DNA of 64,000 nucleotides, taken from contig OX422223.1 in the NCBI GenBank assembly GCA_949130495.1, forward strand, positions 74,026,751-74,090,750, in the 5' to 3' direction. Shown piece after piece: positions 10,985-21,827 of the stretch. Numbering within the stretch: position 1 is the stretch's first letter; each line of letters opens with the position of its first letter. The DNA comes from Sambucus nigra (Eukaryota > Streptophyta > Magnoliopsida > Dipsacales > Adoxaceae). The notes below the pieces were generated by a model, which saw only the letters and a program-made list of their open reading frames with translations, ran no database searches and was not told the origin of the DNA. The translations under genes and the position numbers were made by a program.

Positions 10985-11175
10985 AGAAGGTGTAGATCTG
11001 TCTGAGTAGCCTTTGTTTTTCTTTTCTTCTGCACTTGTAATTTTTCTTTTCTTTTTGTCGATGTATTTGTACTTAACAATTTATTAATGAAAAGAAATAT
11101 TCTTTCTCTTTTGCTTGTCTTTTCTCCATACTTTATACTTTGTTGTTGATTGGATATTCTTCTTTCCTTTAATAG

Positions 11176-11917
11176 TTCATGGATAATCTAGAACACTTCT
11201 CCTCTACTGACTCTGAGCTACTCTAGAATGAAACGTACTTTTTTAAGCTGGTCATTTATCTCTGACTGACGAAGATCTACTAAAGTTGCTCGGGGAAGGT
11301 GTGTCTGAGCAAGCCAATGAAGCCTATCTTCATTTAAAATACCTTTTTGATCAGGCAGTGGCCAATAATGTTGCCTATTGTAAAATGATTGAAGAGTTAT
11401 AGGAGGAGCGTAAAGAGGTCAAGGCTCTTTTGCATGCTGACTATGAGAAGAAATATAAGGCCTTAAGTGAATGTTATGGATTTGAACAGAAGCTGAAAAA
11501 AATTTCTTCTCACTTTCGAAGACAAGAATTTTTGCTCAACTGTGAAGTAGAGGAAGCCAGAGCTATTGCCAAGCTTTTGGAGAAGGATAACAATTTAAGA
11601 GATGAGCTAAATGCCTTGAAGTCTTCTTCTACTGCTTTTTGCTACTACTGACGAAGGTCATTCCTTCTTGGAAGCTAAAAATGCTCGATAAATGAAAGAA
11701 GTGGAGGCACTGAAAAAGACCAAGTTTGCATCTTATTCCCAAGCAAGCATTAGACATGGACGAGGAACCAAAGATGAGGCTAGGACTCAACAAACTCTTG
11801 CTAACCAAGTTGCCCAACTGAAGGCCAAAAACCAAGCCCTTGATGAGATATCCCAAAAGCTGCAAACTCAATTCGAGCAACTTGCCACTCAGTTTTCTCA
11901 ACTGTAAGCTAAGGATG
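11176..11917 (+). pseudogene. Tat-2 antisense ORF 2, first part (split by Copia-1)
   Basis: A pyrimidine-rich tract ending TTTAATAG precedes an ATG at 11179 (MDNLEHFSSTDSELL). The clearest open part, 11430-11651, encodes a coiled-coil (YEKKYKALSECYGFEQKLKK, then EVEEARAIAKLLEKDNNL). A shift near 11640 moves the frame to 11692-11907 (NQVAQLKAKNQALDEISQKL), also heptad-rich. Copia-1 interrupts at 11922 and the same ORF resumes at 21828. Function unknown. Confidence 0.55.
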
Positions 11918-11922
11918 GAGTG
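11918..11922 (+). repeat. Copia-1 target-site duplication, left (GAGTG)
   Basis: GAGTG directly precedes the TGAAGCCC start of the 5' LTR. The same five bases follow the 3' LTR at 21828-21832, which is the expected 5-bp duplication for a copia insertion. Confidence 0.95.
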
Positions 11923-12638
11923 TGAAGCCCTTATACTTTTGACTCATTTGAGTCTAGACTGTATAAGAGCTCATCTAGTTTGGAAATTGTGACAAAATTG
12001 TGTCCATCCTAGAAACCAAAGAGCCTCAGAGATTGTGTTGCTTCTTCTCCTATTCATCTTGTAATGATCCTGAGATTATAGCCATCACTCACACACTTAG
12101 AACTTAATTCTTGCATATCATATTGCACCTTTATGTGTATTAATGTGGTGAGTGTGTTTAAATCCCTCAATTTGATTTTTATTAATTTTTGGGAATTTTA
12201 AACATCTTTTAATTAAGGTTTTATTAAAATAAAACTTGACTTAAAAAGTTTTGGGGTTAATATCTAAATATGTATTGTTGTGATTTTTGGCCTTAAGTTA
12301 CTCTGGGTAGAAACCGAAAGCGCCAGAGACTCCGGGGTTGGCTTTGTAATTAGTTTGGGACGCGCGATTGCATTCGTCCTATGGCCAACACTTGCTGCTC
12401 TCTGATTGGCCAGAGTTGTGTTTCTTTACAGAGACAAAACTTCGCATGTTTACAGCCCTTGGATCAACCCTTATCAATGGCCTGCATGTCGCCTGAGTGA
12501 ATCCCCGTGTAAACCTTTAAGCCAATCACAGCCTGTTTAATCCACCGCCTGTTGTGAGCCCTTGGATTGAAGTCAAAGAAGCTTGACTAAATTTCAGACG
12601 TTGTTTTTGAACGATAGTCTGGAACCTTCTCCTCTTCC

Positions 12639-12647
12639 TATTTAAAG
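12639..12647 (+). promoter_or_regulatory. Probable TATA box of Copia-1 5' LTR
   Basis: TATTTAAAG lies in CTTCCTATTTAAAGGAC, followed 60-90 bases later by a GA-rich leader (GAGAGAGA...) typical of plant 5' UTRs. The same sequence is in the 3' LTR near 20543. Start-site position is inferred. Confidence 0.6.
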
Positions 12648-12705
12648 GACTCTCATCTCAGCCTTCGAAAGCTTTTGCCACTTTGAAATTTCTCAGAGAA
12701 AGAAT

Positions 12706-12745
12706 AGAGAGAGAGAGAGAGAAGAGAGAGAAGAGAGAGAGAGAA
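12706..12745 (+). repeat. GA microsatellite in Copia-1 5' LTR
   Basis: A GAGA run broken by AAG triplets. The corresponding run in the 3' LTR (about 20609-20645) is two bases shorter, one of the few indels between the LTRs. Confidence 0.85.
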
Positions 12746-13929
12746 ACCAGAGAGCCAAGTTAGAAACCCTAACTTCGTCTAAATCTTCTCCAACCTAAAC
12801 CACTTACCTCTCCAAAAACACCATAACCAAATAAACACCATCCTTAGTGTTTCTTGAGTTTATGAGAGTTCGAGTTGAGTGATTTTTGGGTTGCTGTAAC
12901 CTTGTGTTCATAATATCTTATTTCCAACTTATAAACTTACTCAGATCTTGTTTCTGATTCAATAGAAATCATAGATCTGAAGTTTTTCATGTCACAACAC
13001 ACTTAGTTGCATTTTATTTCTCATCTTGAGAAGTTCGTTGTTGATTGTTTTCTGTTAAAACATTTTCTTACTTCAGAATCAACAATAGATGTTTTTCTGT
13101 TTCTATTTTTACAAAACTTAACCTGACCTAGTTGGATTCGCACTTGGAGGGTTTTCAATCTCCTAAATATTTTCAAAATAGATTGAAAAAGGTCTTGACC
13201 GATTTCTTAAGCAAGATCTCCGTGGAATCTGGGTTATATTGAAAGGTTAAAAGGTTTTTGGTTTTGTAAGAAAGAAAAATAACAAACTCACTGCATATAG
13301 ACTTTATATGTAATTTGTTAGGATTGTTTGTAACTAATAAGAGTGCGTGTGTGCATGCATGTGATATAGAACACTTTTCACAAACATCTTCACACTACAT
13401 ACACTGAAAGTGTTGGCTATAAGATTTGGTGAACATAAGTCGACGTATACTGCTGAAACAAAGGAAGAGTTGACAAACTGAGAAGACTACATCAACAATC
13501 AAGATCTGCAGAAAAGTTTAAGGAAGCCAGAGGGTATAATCCTGAACTTGTATAGACTTGTTATTGTGTGCATGTTAGTTAAAAAGATTGTAACTCACAT
13601 ATTTGTTTTAGTGATATTTTTCTTGTTTTACTCCGTAGAGGGAGTCGTGGATGTTTCCTCAAGGTTGAGGTTTTACCACGTTAAAAATTATGAGTATTAA
13701 TATTTCTACATCTTCTCATCCCATTCTGATGTGTGCTGAGTTTAAAATATTTTAAAAACTGTTTACTAAAACTTGTTATCAAATCTTGTCCATATCTCGT
13801 ACATAATTTTTGTTAACACATCTTGTGTTCAAAATCAGTTTGATTTAAGTAAAGAGTTTCTTCAACAAACTTTCGGAGTTGCTTAAATAGTTTATTTTCA
13901 ATAAACGGCCTTAGCAACGCTATTTCATT

Positions 13930-13941
13930 TGGTATCAGAGC
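13930..13941 (+). other. Copia-1 primer-binding site (tRNA-Met)
   Basis: TGGTATCAGAGC begins two bases after the 5' LTR and matches the 3' end complement of plant initiator tRNA-Met, the standard copia primer. Confidence 0.95.
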
Positions 13942-14002
13942 TTTTGGTGAACCTTTTTCAAAAAGATCCTGAGTTTCTGAAACTGTTTTCTCAAAATCAA
14001 TC

Positions 14003-14860
14003 ATGGACGAGAAAAATGAAAGATATGGTAACTTGACCAGACCTCCAGTCTTTGATGGAACCAATTTTTCTTACTGGAAAGTAAGGATGATTGCTTTCAT
14101 TCAAGGAACTTTGGGAGATGATGTCTGGGACATTATTGAAAATGGATACTTTTATCCTACTAAACCAGCCACTGAAGGAAGTAATGAGAGGGTTAGGAAA
14201 ATATTAAGTGAGTTTACTCAAGAAGAGAAACAAGTTTCTCGCAATAATAATAAAGGAAAGAATGCTATATTTATGTCTATAAATGAACATGAGTTCAAGA
14301 GAATCTCATCTTGTACCACTTTTAAGGAAGCATGGGATACCTTGATTACTGCCCATGAAGGAGACTCTAGGGTTAAGGCTGCTAAAACTCAGATGTTAAT
14401 TCAACAGTATAATTCTTTAATCATGTCTGAATCTGAGTCTTTTGATGACTTCTATATGAACCTGACTGATATTGTCACTAAACTGCATGCTAATGGTATA
14501 ACTTATGATAGACAAGAAATTGTGTCTAAAATTCTGAGATCATTACCACAGAAATTTGACAATAAAAGATATGCTATTGAGGAAATGTGTGATATAAATC
14601 TCACTCCTGAATTACTCAGTAGTAAATTAAGAACTGTGGAAATGGAATTGGAGTTTAAGAAACAATTGACCCACACTCATAGGAAACATACCAATTCCAA
14701 TCTTAGCTTTACTTCTAAGATGACTAATCCTGAGCTAAACACTCCTAGTATTGATTCTGATGAGGACTGTGACTTAGAAAGTCTAGATAATCAGATTGCC
14801 CTAATGACAAAACAATTTATGAAAATTGTTAAATTTAGAAACAGTATTGCAAATAGATAG
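14003..14860 (+). CDS. gag: Copia-1 gag, N-terminal part of the polyprotein
   Basis: The ATG at 14003 is the first in frame, 61 bases after the primer site. The 285-residue product carries the copia capsid region: PPVFDGTNFSYWKVRM near residue 14, then FKEAWDTLITAHEG near 107, SFDDFYMNLTDIV near 152, and the LRSLPQKFD block. It would build the cytoplasmic virus-like particle around the element's RNA. The frame ends at TAG 14858-14860. The same frame continues directly after that codon into the zinc knuckle and pol, so this is one polyprotein with an internal stop rather than two genes. Confidence 0.9.
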   Translation: MDEKNERYGNLTRPPVFDGTNFSYWKVRMIAFIQGTLGDDVWDIIENGYFYPTKPATEGSNERVRKILSEFTQEEKQVSRNNNKGKNAIFMSINEHEFKRISSCTTFKEAWDTLITAHEGDSRVKAAKTQMLIQQYNSLIMSESESFDDFYMNLTDIVTKLHANGITYDRQEIVSKILRSLPQKFDNKRYAIEEMCDINLTPELLSSKLRTVEMELEFKKQLTHTHRKHTNSNLSFTSKMTNPELNTPSIDSDEDCDLESLDNQIALMTKQFMKIVKFRNSIANR

Positions 14861-17800
14861 GTCAAGTCTAATTATTCAACTCCTTCAAATCACAAGTACC
14901 ATGAGAAACCTCATGACAAACAGAACAAGGACAACACGAGACCTCACAGAGACCTCAAGAAGATTGAATGCTATAGATGTGGTAAACTAGGACACATTGC
15001 TCAAGACTGTAGACTTAATTTAAATACCCAAAACAAACACTCTAGAGCCAACATCTGCAAAACATGGGATGACTCAAGTGACTCTGAAAATGAGGAACCT
15101 GAGACATCTGATGGTTTTGATCCTTGTTTATCCTTCTTTGCCAAAATCATATATAATGATGATATGCCTGTGTTTGATAGTGAGGATGAGTCTAGTAATT
15201 CTAGCTCTGTTGTCTTGAATCATACTTTAACTGGTTTAGATGCTTTACTTATTGAGAATATTAATACTTCTTCCTCGGGGTGTGTGAGTCAAAGGGGAAT
15301 CGATACTGCTGATGTCAATGGGTGCGTGAGTTTAAGAAATGAAACCTTAGGGGTCACTTCACACACCTCACTTAGTGACTCAGACAATGAAGATCTCCCG
15401 GATATACACACTCTATATTCTAAAACTCTAAAGAAAAGCACTAGACTAGAAAAGATTGTGAAAGATCTTACCAAAAAGCTAGAGGATCTAAGCCTGATGG
15501 TAAAACTGAATGCTGAAGAGTATACTACTCAATGCATGTCTCATGAAAGTGATATCAAAGTGTTTGATGAAAAACTGAAAACCTTGACTGAAGCTAATGA
15601 AATTCTGGAGAAAAAATACAAAGGGACATTATTAGAATTGGAACAAACCAAAGAAAAGACAGCAACTGTGTTCAAAAAGTTTACAAAATTTGAAAACAAC
15701 TCTAAATGTTTTGAGGAATTCGTTGCTGAATCTAAAACCAATTATGATGATCGAACTGGTATAGGGTTTTGCCCCAATTTGAAGACACAAACAAAACATG
15801 TTGAACCTATCAAATTTGTGTCAGGAGGCAAAAGACCTATTGAAACATGTCCAGACTTTCATTCACTAAAAACTGAGTTTGATCATCAAAACACTAACAC
15901 TGGAGATGCAAGTTGCTCTAAGCATAAAAGTTTACCAAAGGGAAAATATGTCAGCCCCCCAATTAGGAAAAGTGAACCTACTTTCAAACCTGTGCTACCT
16001 AGGAATAAAATTCAGCCTCAAAATTTCTCAAAACCTTTGTTTAGAGACTTTCCTAAGGAAAACCCCATACTGAGCAATCTTTATTGCTCCTATTGTGATA
16101 TATACGGACATTCTTTCGATGATTGCTATGCTAGGAGACTGATTAAGCCTATCTACAATACTTCCATGTATCAAAACTTTAACTATTCTAGGAGGAGTCG
16201 TAACAATTATGTCCTTCCCAAGCCACCAGACAAAAACTCCAACTATAGGAATAGAAAGACTAAACCTAAAAGAACATTTACTAGAAGGAATCCCAGAAAC
16301 TTTTCTAAATCAAATGCTCAGGTGTTTAAATTTACTCAAAATCATGCGCAAAATGTTTTTCAACAAAAATCTAATGCTCGCAAATTTTATCAAATGAGAG
16401 CAAACAAGCGCAAACAGATAACCAGAGCAATTTGGGTTAGAAAAGATGATCTAGTACCCCAGATGAAGTGTAATATTGTTATTTCTGCCTTAAAAGCTGA
16501 ACTTACATCTTCTGGTTGGTATTTGGATTCTGGATGTTCCAAGCATATGACAGGTGATGATACAAAACTTTTAAATAAAACCCACTTTGATGGTGGAAAA
16601 GTTGTTTTTGGTGATGGAGTATCATCCCAGATCATAGGCAAAGGAACTCTTAAAGAAAAAGGACTTCCGGTTCTTGAAAATGTTCTCTTAGTTAAAGGTC
16701 TTAAGGCTAATTTACTTAGAATTTCGCAATTTTGTGACTCAAACTATACTGTTACCTTTTCAAAGAACAATTGCAAGATTTTAAATGAAAAGGGAGAATG
16801 CGTAATTACAGGATTCAGGACTCCTGACAATTGTTATACTGTCATGTCTAGTTCTGAAATCTGTAATGTTGCCAGAATGGATGACAATGAGATATGGCAT
16901 AACAGAATGGGTCACATTAATTACGAAAATTTGAGTAAATTGTCCTCTCAACAAATAGTTAGAGGAATACCAAAAATTAAACCTATTCATAACATTGTCT
17001 GTGGTCCCTGTCAAGAAGGAAAAATTGTTAAAGAACCTCATAAAAGGGTTAAAGATATCCTTACCTCTAATCCCTTAGAACTCATCCATATGGACCTAAT
17101 GGGTCCTTCTCAAACTGTTAGTCTCTGTGGACACAGTTATATTCTAGTTATGGTTGATGGCTTCACCAGATTCACTTGGGTAGCTTTCTTAAAACAGAAA
17201 TCCGATACTTTTCAAACTTTTTTAGAGATTCTTTTACGGATTGAGAATGAGAAAGACACTCAAGTAAATAGAATCCGAAGTGATAGAGGTGGTGAATTCA
17301 AAGACACTGGTATTATAGAATATTATGACTATAATGGTTACAAACATGAGTTCAGTGCTCCTAAGACTCCTCAACAAAATGGTATAGCTGAGAGAAAGAA
17401 TCGAACCCTTCAAGAGATGGCACGTGTCATGCTCCATGCCAAGCACTTACCTAAGTATTTTTGGGTAGAATCTATTCGTACAGCTTGCCATCTTATTAAC
17501 AGGGTCTATCTTAGAAAGAATTCCAAACAAACCCCTTATGAACTTTGGTACAATAAAAAGCCTAATCTTAAGTACCTTAGAACCTTTGGTAGTACCTGTT
17601 ATGTGTGCAAAGATAGGGAACACTTATCTAAATTTGAGAGTAGGGGAGATAAAGCCATATTCTTAGGATATTCACCTAACAGTAGAGCTTATCGGGTGTA
17701 TAATCTTCGCACTAAAACCTTAATGGAATCCATAAATGTAATTGTTAGTGACACTACTGTAGAAAGCAAGACTAGTGAATTAACTATAGAAGAAGAATCG

Positions 17801-19513
17801 TCAAATATTTTAGAAAATGACTCTTCTGAAATAGATAATTCATTACCTATTGAGTCACCTGAAGTACCTAACTGGGTTTCTAAAGATCATCCCATAAACA
17901 ACATAGTTGGTAACCCTAGTGAGCCAGTACGTACAAGATCCCAACTTCGTAATTATGCTCTTTATGCATGCTTTGTTTATCTTGTGGAACCAAAGAATGT
18001 AAATGAGGCATTGAATGACTCTCACTGGATTTCTGCTATGCAGGATGAACTTTTACAATTTGTCATTCATGATGTATGGTATCTTGTTCCACGTCCTGAT
18101 CACAAAAAGGTTATTGGTACTCGTTGGATTTTCAAAAATAAAACTGATGAAAATGGGATGATAATTAGAAATAAAGATAGACTAGTTGCTCAAGGTTATT
18201 CCCAAATAGAAGGAATTGATTTTAATGAGACGTTTGCTCCTGTTACTCGTTTAGAATCAGTTCGTCTGCTTCTTGCTATAGCTTATCACATGCATTTTAC
18301 ATTATATCAAATGGATGTTAAATCTGCGTTCCTTAATGGAATACTTGCCGAGGAAACCTATGTAGAACAACCTAAAGGGTTCATTGACCCTAATTATCCT
18401 AATCACGTATTTCGGTTGAAAAAGGCTTTATATGGTCTTAAGCAAGCTCCTAGAGCTTGGTATGAGCGCCTGTCCAGTTTTCTGCTGGATAAAGGTTTCA
18501 AAAGAGGTGGAAATGACCAAACCTTATTTGTCAAACATTTTGGCAAACACATTACTATCGCTCAAGTCTATGTAGACGATATCATATTTGGATCCACTTC
18601 TACCTCAGAAGTAAAATCTTTTGCTGAAATTATGAGTAAGGAATTTCAGATGTCCCTTATGGGGGAGTTACAGTTCTTCCTAGGTCTCCAAGTTAAACAA
18701 CAACCAGATGGATTGTTTCTTTCGCAGACTAAGTACGCATTAGAGATAGTTAAGAAATTTGGCCTCGAGAGTGCTAAAAGTGCTAAAACGCCTATGAGTA
18801 CTACAGAAAAATTGTCTAAAGATGAAAATGGAAAATCTGTAGATCCTACTTTATATCGTAGTATGATTGGCACATTACTCTATCTGACTGCCTCGCGTCC
18901 TGATATCATGTATGTTGTGTGTGTTTGTGCGCGCTATCAAAACAACCCCAAAGAGAGCCATTTAAACTCTGTTAAACGGATAATTAAATATGTTAAAGGA
19001 ACTCTAAATTTAGGAATTTGGTACACGAATGACACACCGAGCACTATTATTGGGTACACTGATGCTGATTGGGCTGGTTGTACTGATGATAGTAAAAGCA
19101 CTTCAGGCGCATGTTGTTATATTGGTAATAACTTGGTAGGATGGAGTAGTAAAAAACAGAACTGCACATCTCTCTCGACTGCTGAATCTGAATACATAGC
19201 CGCTGGTAGCTGTTGTGCCCAATTATTGTGGCTTAAACAAATGCTAAGTGATTATGGTATTCTAGAACCCACACTTCATCTCTATTGTGATAATCAAAGC
19301 GCAATTAATATTTCTAAGAACCCGGTTCAACACTCGCGAACTAAGCACATTAAAATAAGACATCACTTTATTCGTGAAATAGTTGAAACCAAGGAATTAG
19401 AAATCAATTATCTTCCTACTGATCTACAACTTGCAGATTTATTTACCAAACCTCTTGATTATAATAGATTCATTTCTTTATGTAAATCTATTGGTATGAT
19501 TTGTGTCGAGTAA
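14861..19513 (+). CDS. pol: Copia-1 zinc knuckle and pol (protease, integrase, RT, RNase H)
   Basis: This is in the same frame as gag, after one TAG. A CCHC knuckle (CYRCGKLGHIAQDC) lies at about 14965-15010, and the first in-frame ATG after the stop is 15164. Counting residues from 15164: protease DSGCSKHM with Asp at 455; integrase zinc-binding H/C residues (WHNRMGH, CGPC) then D644, D707 and E743, an exact D-35-E spacing; RT YVDD at 1136-1139; RNase H DADWAG with Asp at 1300, ending KHIKIRHHF and ADLFTKPL. All key catalytic residues are present and the frame is open for 1449 codons. It would process the polyprotein, copy RNA to DNA and integrate it. Translation needs readthrough of the TAG or a separate start. 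Confidence 0.93.
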   Translation, partial: VKSNYSTPSNHKYHEKPHDKQNKDNTRPHRDLKKIECYRCGKLGHIAQDCRLNLNTQNKHSRANICKTWDDSSDSENEEPETSDGFDPCLSFFAKIIYNDDMPVFDSEDESSNSSSVVLNHTLTGLDALLIENINTSSSGCVSQRGIDTADVNGCVSLRNETLGVTSHTSLSDSDNEDLPDIHTLYSKTLKKSTRLEKIVKDLTKKLEDLSLMVKLNAEEYTTQCMSHESDIKVFDEKLKTLTEANEILEKKYKGTLLELEQTKEKTATVFKKFTKFENNSKCFEEFVAESKTNYDDRTGIGFCPNLKTQTKHVEPIKFVSGGKRPIETCPDFHSLKTEFDHQNTNTGDASCSKHKSLPKGKYVSPPIRKSEPTFKPVLPRNKIQPQNFSKPLFRDFPKENPILSNLYCSYCDIYGHSFDDCYARRLIKPIYNTSMYQNFNYSRRSRNNYVLPKPPDKNSNYRNRKTKPKRTFTRRNPRNFSKSNAQVFKFTQNHAQNVFQQKSNARKFYQMRANKRKQITRAIWVRKDDLVPQMKCNIVISALKAELTSSGWYLDSGCSKHMTGDDTKLLNKTHFDGGKVVFGDGVSSQIIGKGTLKEKGLPVLENVLLVKGLKANLLRISQFCDSNYTVTFSKNNCKILNEKGECVITGFRTPDNCYTVMSSSEICNVARMDDNEIWHNRMGHINYENLSKLSSQQIVRGIPKIKPIHNIVCGPCQEGKIVKEPHKRVKDILTSNPLELIHMDLMGPSQTVSLCGHSYILVMVDGFTRFTWVAFLKQKSDTFQTFLEILLRIENEKDTQVNRIRSDRGGEFKDTGIIEYYDYNGYKHEFSAPKTPQQNGIAERKNRTLQEMARVMLHAKHLPKYFWVESIRTACHLINRVYLRKNSKQTPYELWYNKKPNLKYLRTFGSTCYVCKDREHLSKFESRGDKAIFLGYSPNSRAYRVYNLRTKTLMESINVIVSDTTVESKTSELTIEEESSNILENDSSEIDNSLPIESPEVPNWVSKDHPINNIVGNPSEPVRTRSQLRNYALYACFVYLVEPKNVNEALNDSHWISAMQDELLQFVIHDVWYLVPRPDHKKVIGTRWIFKNKTDENGMIIRNKDRLVAQGYSQIEGIDFNETFAPVTRLESVRLLLAIAYHMHFTLYQMDVKSAFLNGILAEETYVEQPKGFIDPNYPNHVFRLKKALYGLKQAPRAWYERLSSFLLDKGFKRGGNDQTLFVKHFGKHITIAQVYVDDIIFGSTSTSEVKSFAEIMSKEFQMSLMGELQFFLGLQVKQQPDGLFLSQTKYALEIVKKFGLESAKSAKTPMSTTEKLSKDENGKSVDPTLYRSMIGTLLYLTASRPDIMYVVCVCARYQNNPKESHLNSVKRIIKYVKGTLNLGIWYTNDTPSTIIGYTDADWAGCTDDSKSTSGACCYIGNNLVGWSSKKQNCTSLSTAESEYIAAGSCCAQLLWLKQMLSDYGILEPTLHLYCDNQSAINISKNPVQHSRTKHIKIRHHFIREIVETKELEINYLPTDLQLADLFTKPLDYNRFISLCKSIGMICVE

Positions 19514-19812
19514 ATACCTGTTATTTTTCCAAGTTCCTTCCCTTTGTCCATTTGAGACAAAATGGGGGAGAAATTTGTGTCTATCTCTGCATATACTAAA
19601 CAGCTTGATCTTAGTAATTCTTTGCAGGTATTCTTCTTGTACAGTCATTCTCTATTGTAATAATAGGATGTTAAACTGTATATAGTTGAGTTATGTAATT
19701 TTTGCTTTCTAGGATTTGGGTAGATAGAACTTTTATAGGAATAGGTTTTTCTTATTTGCTTGTCGCCCTACGAGTTCTAGATGACTCAAAGGAGATTTTG
19801 TCTCATATTTCC

Positions 19813-19824
19813 AAAGGGGGAGAT
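19813..19824 (+). other. Copia-1 polypurine tract
   Basis: AAAGGGGGAGAT ends immediately before the TGAAGCCC of the 3' LTR. It is the expected primer for plus-strand DNA synthesis. Confidence 0.92.
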
Positions 19825-21827
19825 TGAAGCCCTTATACTTTTGACTCATTTGAGTCTAGACTGCATAAGAGCTCATCTAGTTTGAAAATTGTGAAAAAAT
19901 TGTGTCCATCCTAGAAACCAAAGAGCCTCAGAGATTGTGTTGCTTCTTCTCCTATTCATCTTGTAATGATCCTGAGATTATAGCCATCACTCACACACTT
20001 AGAACTTAATTCTTGCATATCATATTGCACCTTTATGTGTATTAATGTGGTGAGTGTGTTTAAATCCCTCAATTTGATTTTTATTAATTTTTTGGGAATT
20101 TTAAACATCTTTTAATTAAGGTTTTATTAAAATAAAACTTGACTTAAAAAGTTTTGGGGTTAATATCTAAATATGTATTGTTGTGATTTTTGGCCTTAAG
20201 TTACTCTGGGTAGAAACCGAAAGCGCCAGAGACTCCAGGGTTGGCTTTGTAATTAGTTTGGGACGCGCGATTGCATTCGTCCTATGGCCAACACTTGCTG
20301 CTCTCTGATGGGCCAGAGTTGTGTTTCTTTACAGAGACAAAACTTCGCATGTTTACAGCCCTTGGATCAACCCTTATCAATGGCCTGCATGTCGCCTGAG
20401 TGAATCCCCGTGTAAACCTTTAAGCCAATCACAGCCTGTTTAATCCACCGCCTGTTGTGAGCCCTTGGATTGAAGTCAAAGAAGCTTGACTCAATCTCAG
20501 ACGTTGTTTTTGAACGATAGTCTGGAACCTTCTCCTCTTCCTATTTAAAGGACTCTCATCTCAGCCTTCGAAAGATTTTGCCACTTTGAAATTTCTCAGA
20601 GAAAGAATAGAGAGAGAGAGAGAAGAGAGAGAAGAGAGAGAGAGAAACCAGAGAGCCAAGTTAGAAACCCTAACTTCGTCTATATCTTCTCCAACCTAAA
20701 CCACTTACCTCTCCAAAAACACCATAACCAAATAAACAACATCCTTAGTGTCTCTTGAGTTTATGAGAGTTCGAGTTGAGTGATTTTTGGGTTGCTGTAA
20801 CCTTGTGTTCATAATATCTTATTTCCAACTTAGACACTTACTCAGATCTTGTTTCTGATTCAATAGAAATCATAGATCTGAAGTTTTTCATGTCACAACA
20901 CACTTAGTTGCATTTTATTTCTCATCTTGAGAAGTTCGTTGTTGATTGTTTTCTGTTAAAACATTTTCTTACTTCAGAATCAACAATAGATGTTTTCTGT
21001 TTCTGTTTTTACAAAACTTAACCTGACCTAGTTGGATTCGCACTTGGAGGGTTTTCAATCTCCTAAATATTTTCAAAATAGATTGAAAAAGGTCTTGACC
21101 GATTTCTTAAGCAAGATCTCCGTGGAATCTGGGTTATATTGAAAGGTCAAAAGGTTTTTGGTTTTGTAAGAAAGAAAAATAACAAACTCACTGCATATAG
21201 ACTTTATATGTAATTTGTTAGGATTGTTTGTAACTAATAAGAGTGCGTGTGTGCATGCATGTGATATAGAACACTTTTCACAAACATCTTCACACTACAT
21301 ACACTGAAAGTGTTGGCTATAAGATTTGGTGAACATAAGTCGACGTATACTGCTGAAACAAAGGAAGAGTTGACAAACTGAGAAGACTACGTCAACAATC
21401 AAGATCTGCAGAAAAGTTTAAGGACGCCAGAGGGTATAATCTTGAACTTGTATAGACTTGTTATTGTGTGCATGTTAGTTAAAAAGATTGTAACTCACAT
21501 ATTTGTTTTAGTGATATTTTTCTTGTTTTACTCCGTAGAGGGAGTCGTGGATGTTTCCTGAAGGTTGAGGTTTTACCACGTTAAAAATTCTGAGTATTAA
21601 TATTTCTACATCTTCTCATCCCATTCTGATGTGTGCTGAGTTTAAAATATTTTAAAAACTGTTTACTAAAACTTGTTATCAAATCTTGTCCATATCTCGT
21701 ACATAATTTTTGTTAACACATCTTGTGTTCAAAATCAGTTTGATTTAAGTAAAGAGTTTCTTCAACAAACTTTCGGAGTTGCTTAAATAGTTTATTTTCA
21801 ATAAACGGCTTTAGCAACGCTATTTCA
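19825..21827 (+). repeat. Copia-1 3' LTR (2003 bp)
   Basis: TGAAGCCC to CTATTTCA, about 99 % identical to the 5' LTR. The 311 bases between the pol stop and this LTR hold the 3' untranslated region and polypurine tract only. Confidence 0.97.

Larger units (their letters stand above)
11923..13927 (+). repeat. Copia-1 5' LTR (2005 bp)
   Basis: Starts TGAAGCCC and ends CTATTTCA. It matches 19825-21827 almost base for base; most differences are single substitutions, plus a shorter GA run and two single-T indels in the 3' copy. It contains a likely TATA box at 12639-12647 and a GA-rich leader, so transcription should begin in the middle third. Confidence 0.97.
11923..21827 (+). mobile_element. 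Copia-1: nearly intact Ty1/copia retrotransposon, Sirevirus-like (9.9 kb)
   Basis: It has two direct LTRs (11923-13927 and 19825-21827), a tRNA-Met primer site, a gag-pol frame, a polypurine tract and a GAGTG target duplication. Domain order is gag, zinc knuckle, protease, integrase, RT, RNase H, as in copia. The long gag-to-protease spacer with a Gly/Phe phrase (DRTGIGF) and 2-kb LTRs suggest the Sirevirus/SIRE lineage. About 21 substitutions and a few short indels separate the LTRs by my count (about 1 %), so insertion was recent. The only coding lesion I see is one in-frame TAG at 14858. It lies inside Tat-2 antisense ORF 2. Confidence 0.95.

Noticed and set aside
14003..14860. Copia gag as a separate gene from pol
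   Set aside because: The same frame continues through the TAG into the knuckle and pol with no shift, so it is one polyprotein frame with a stop.
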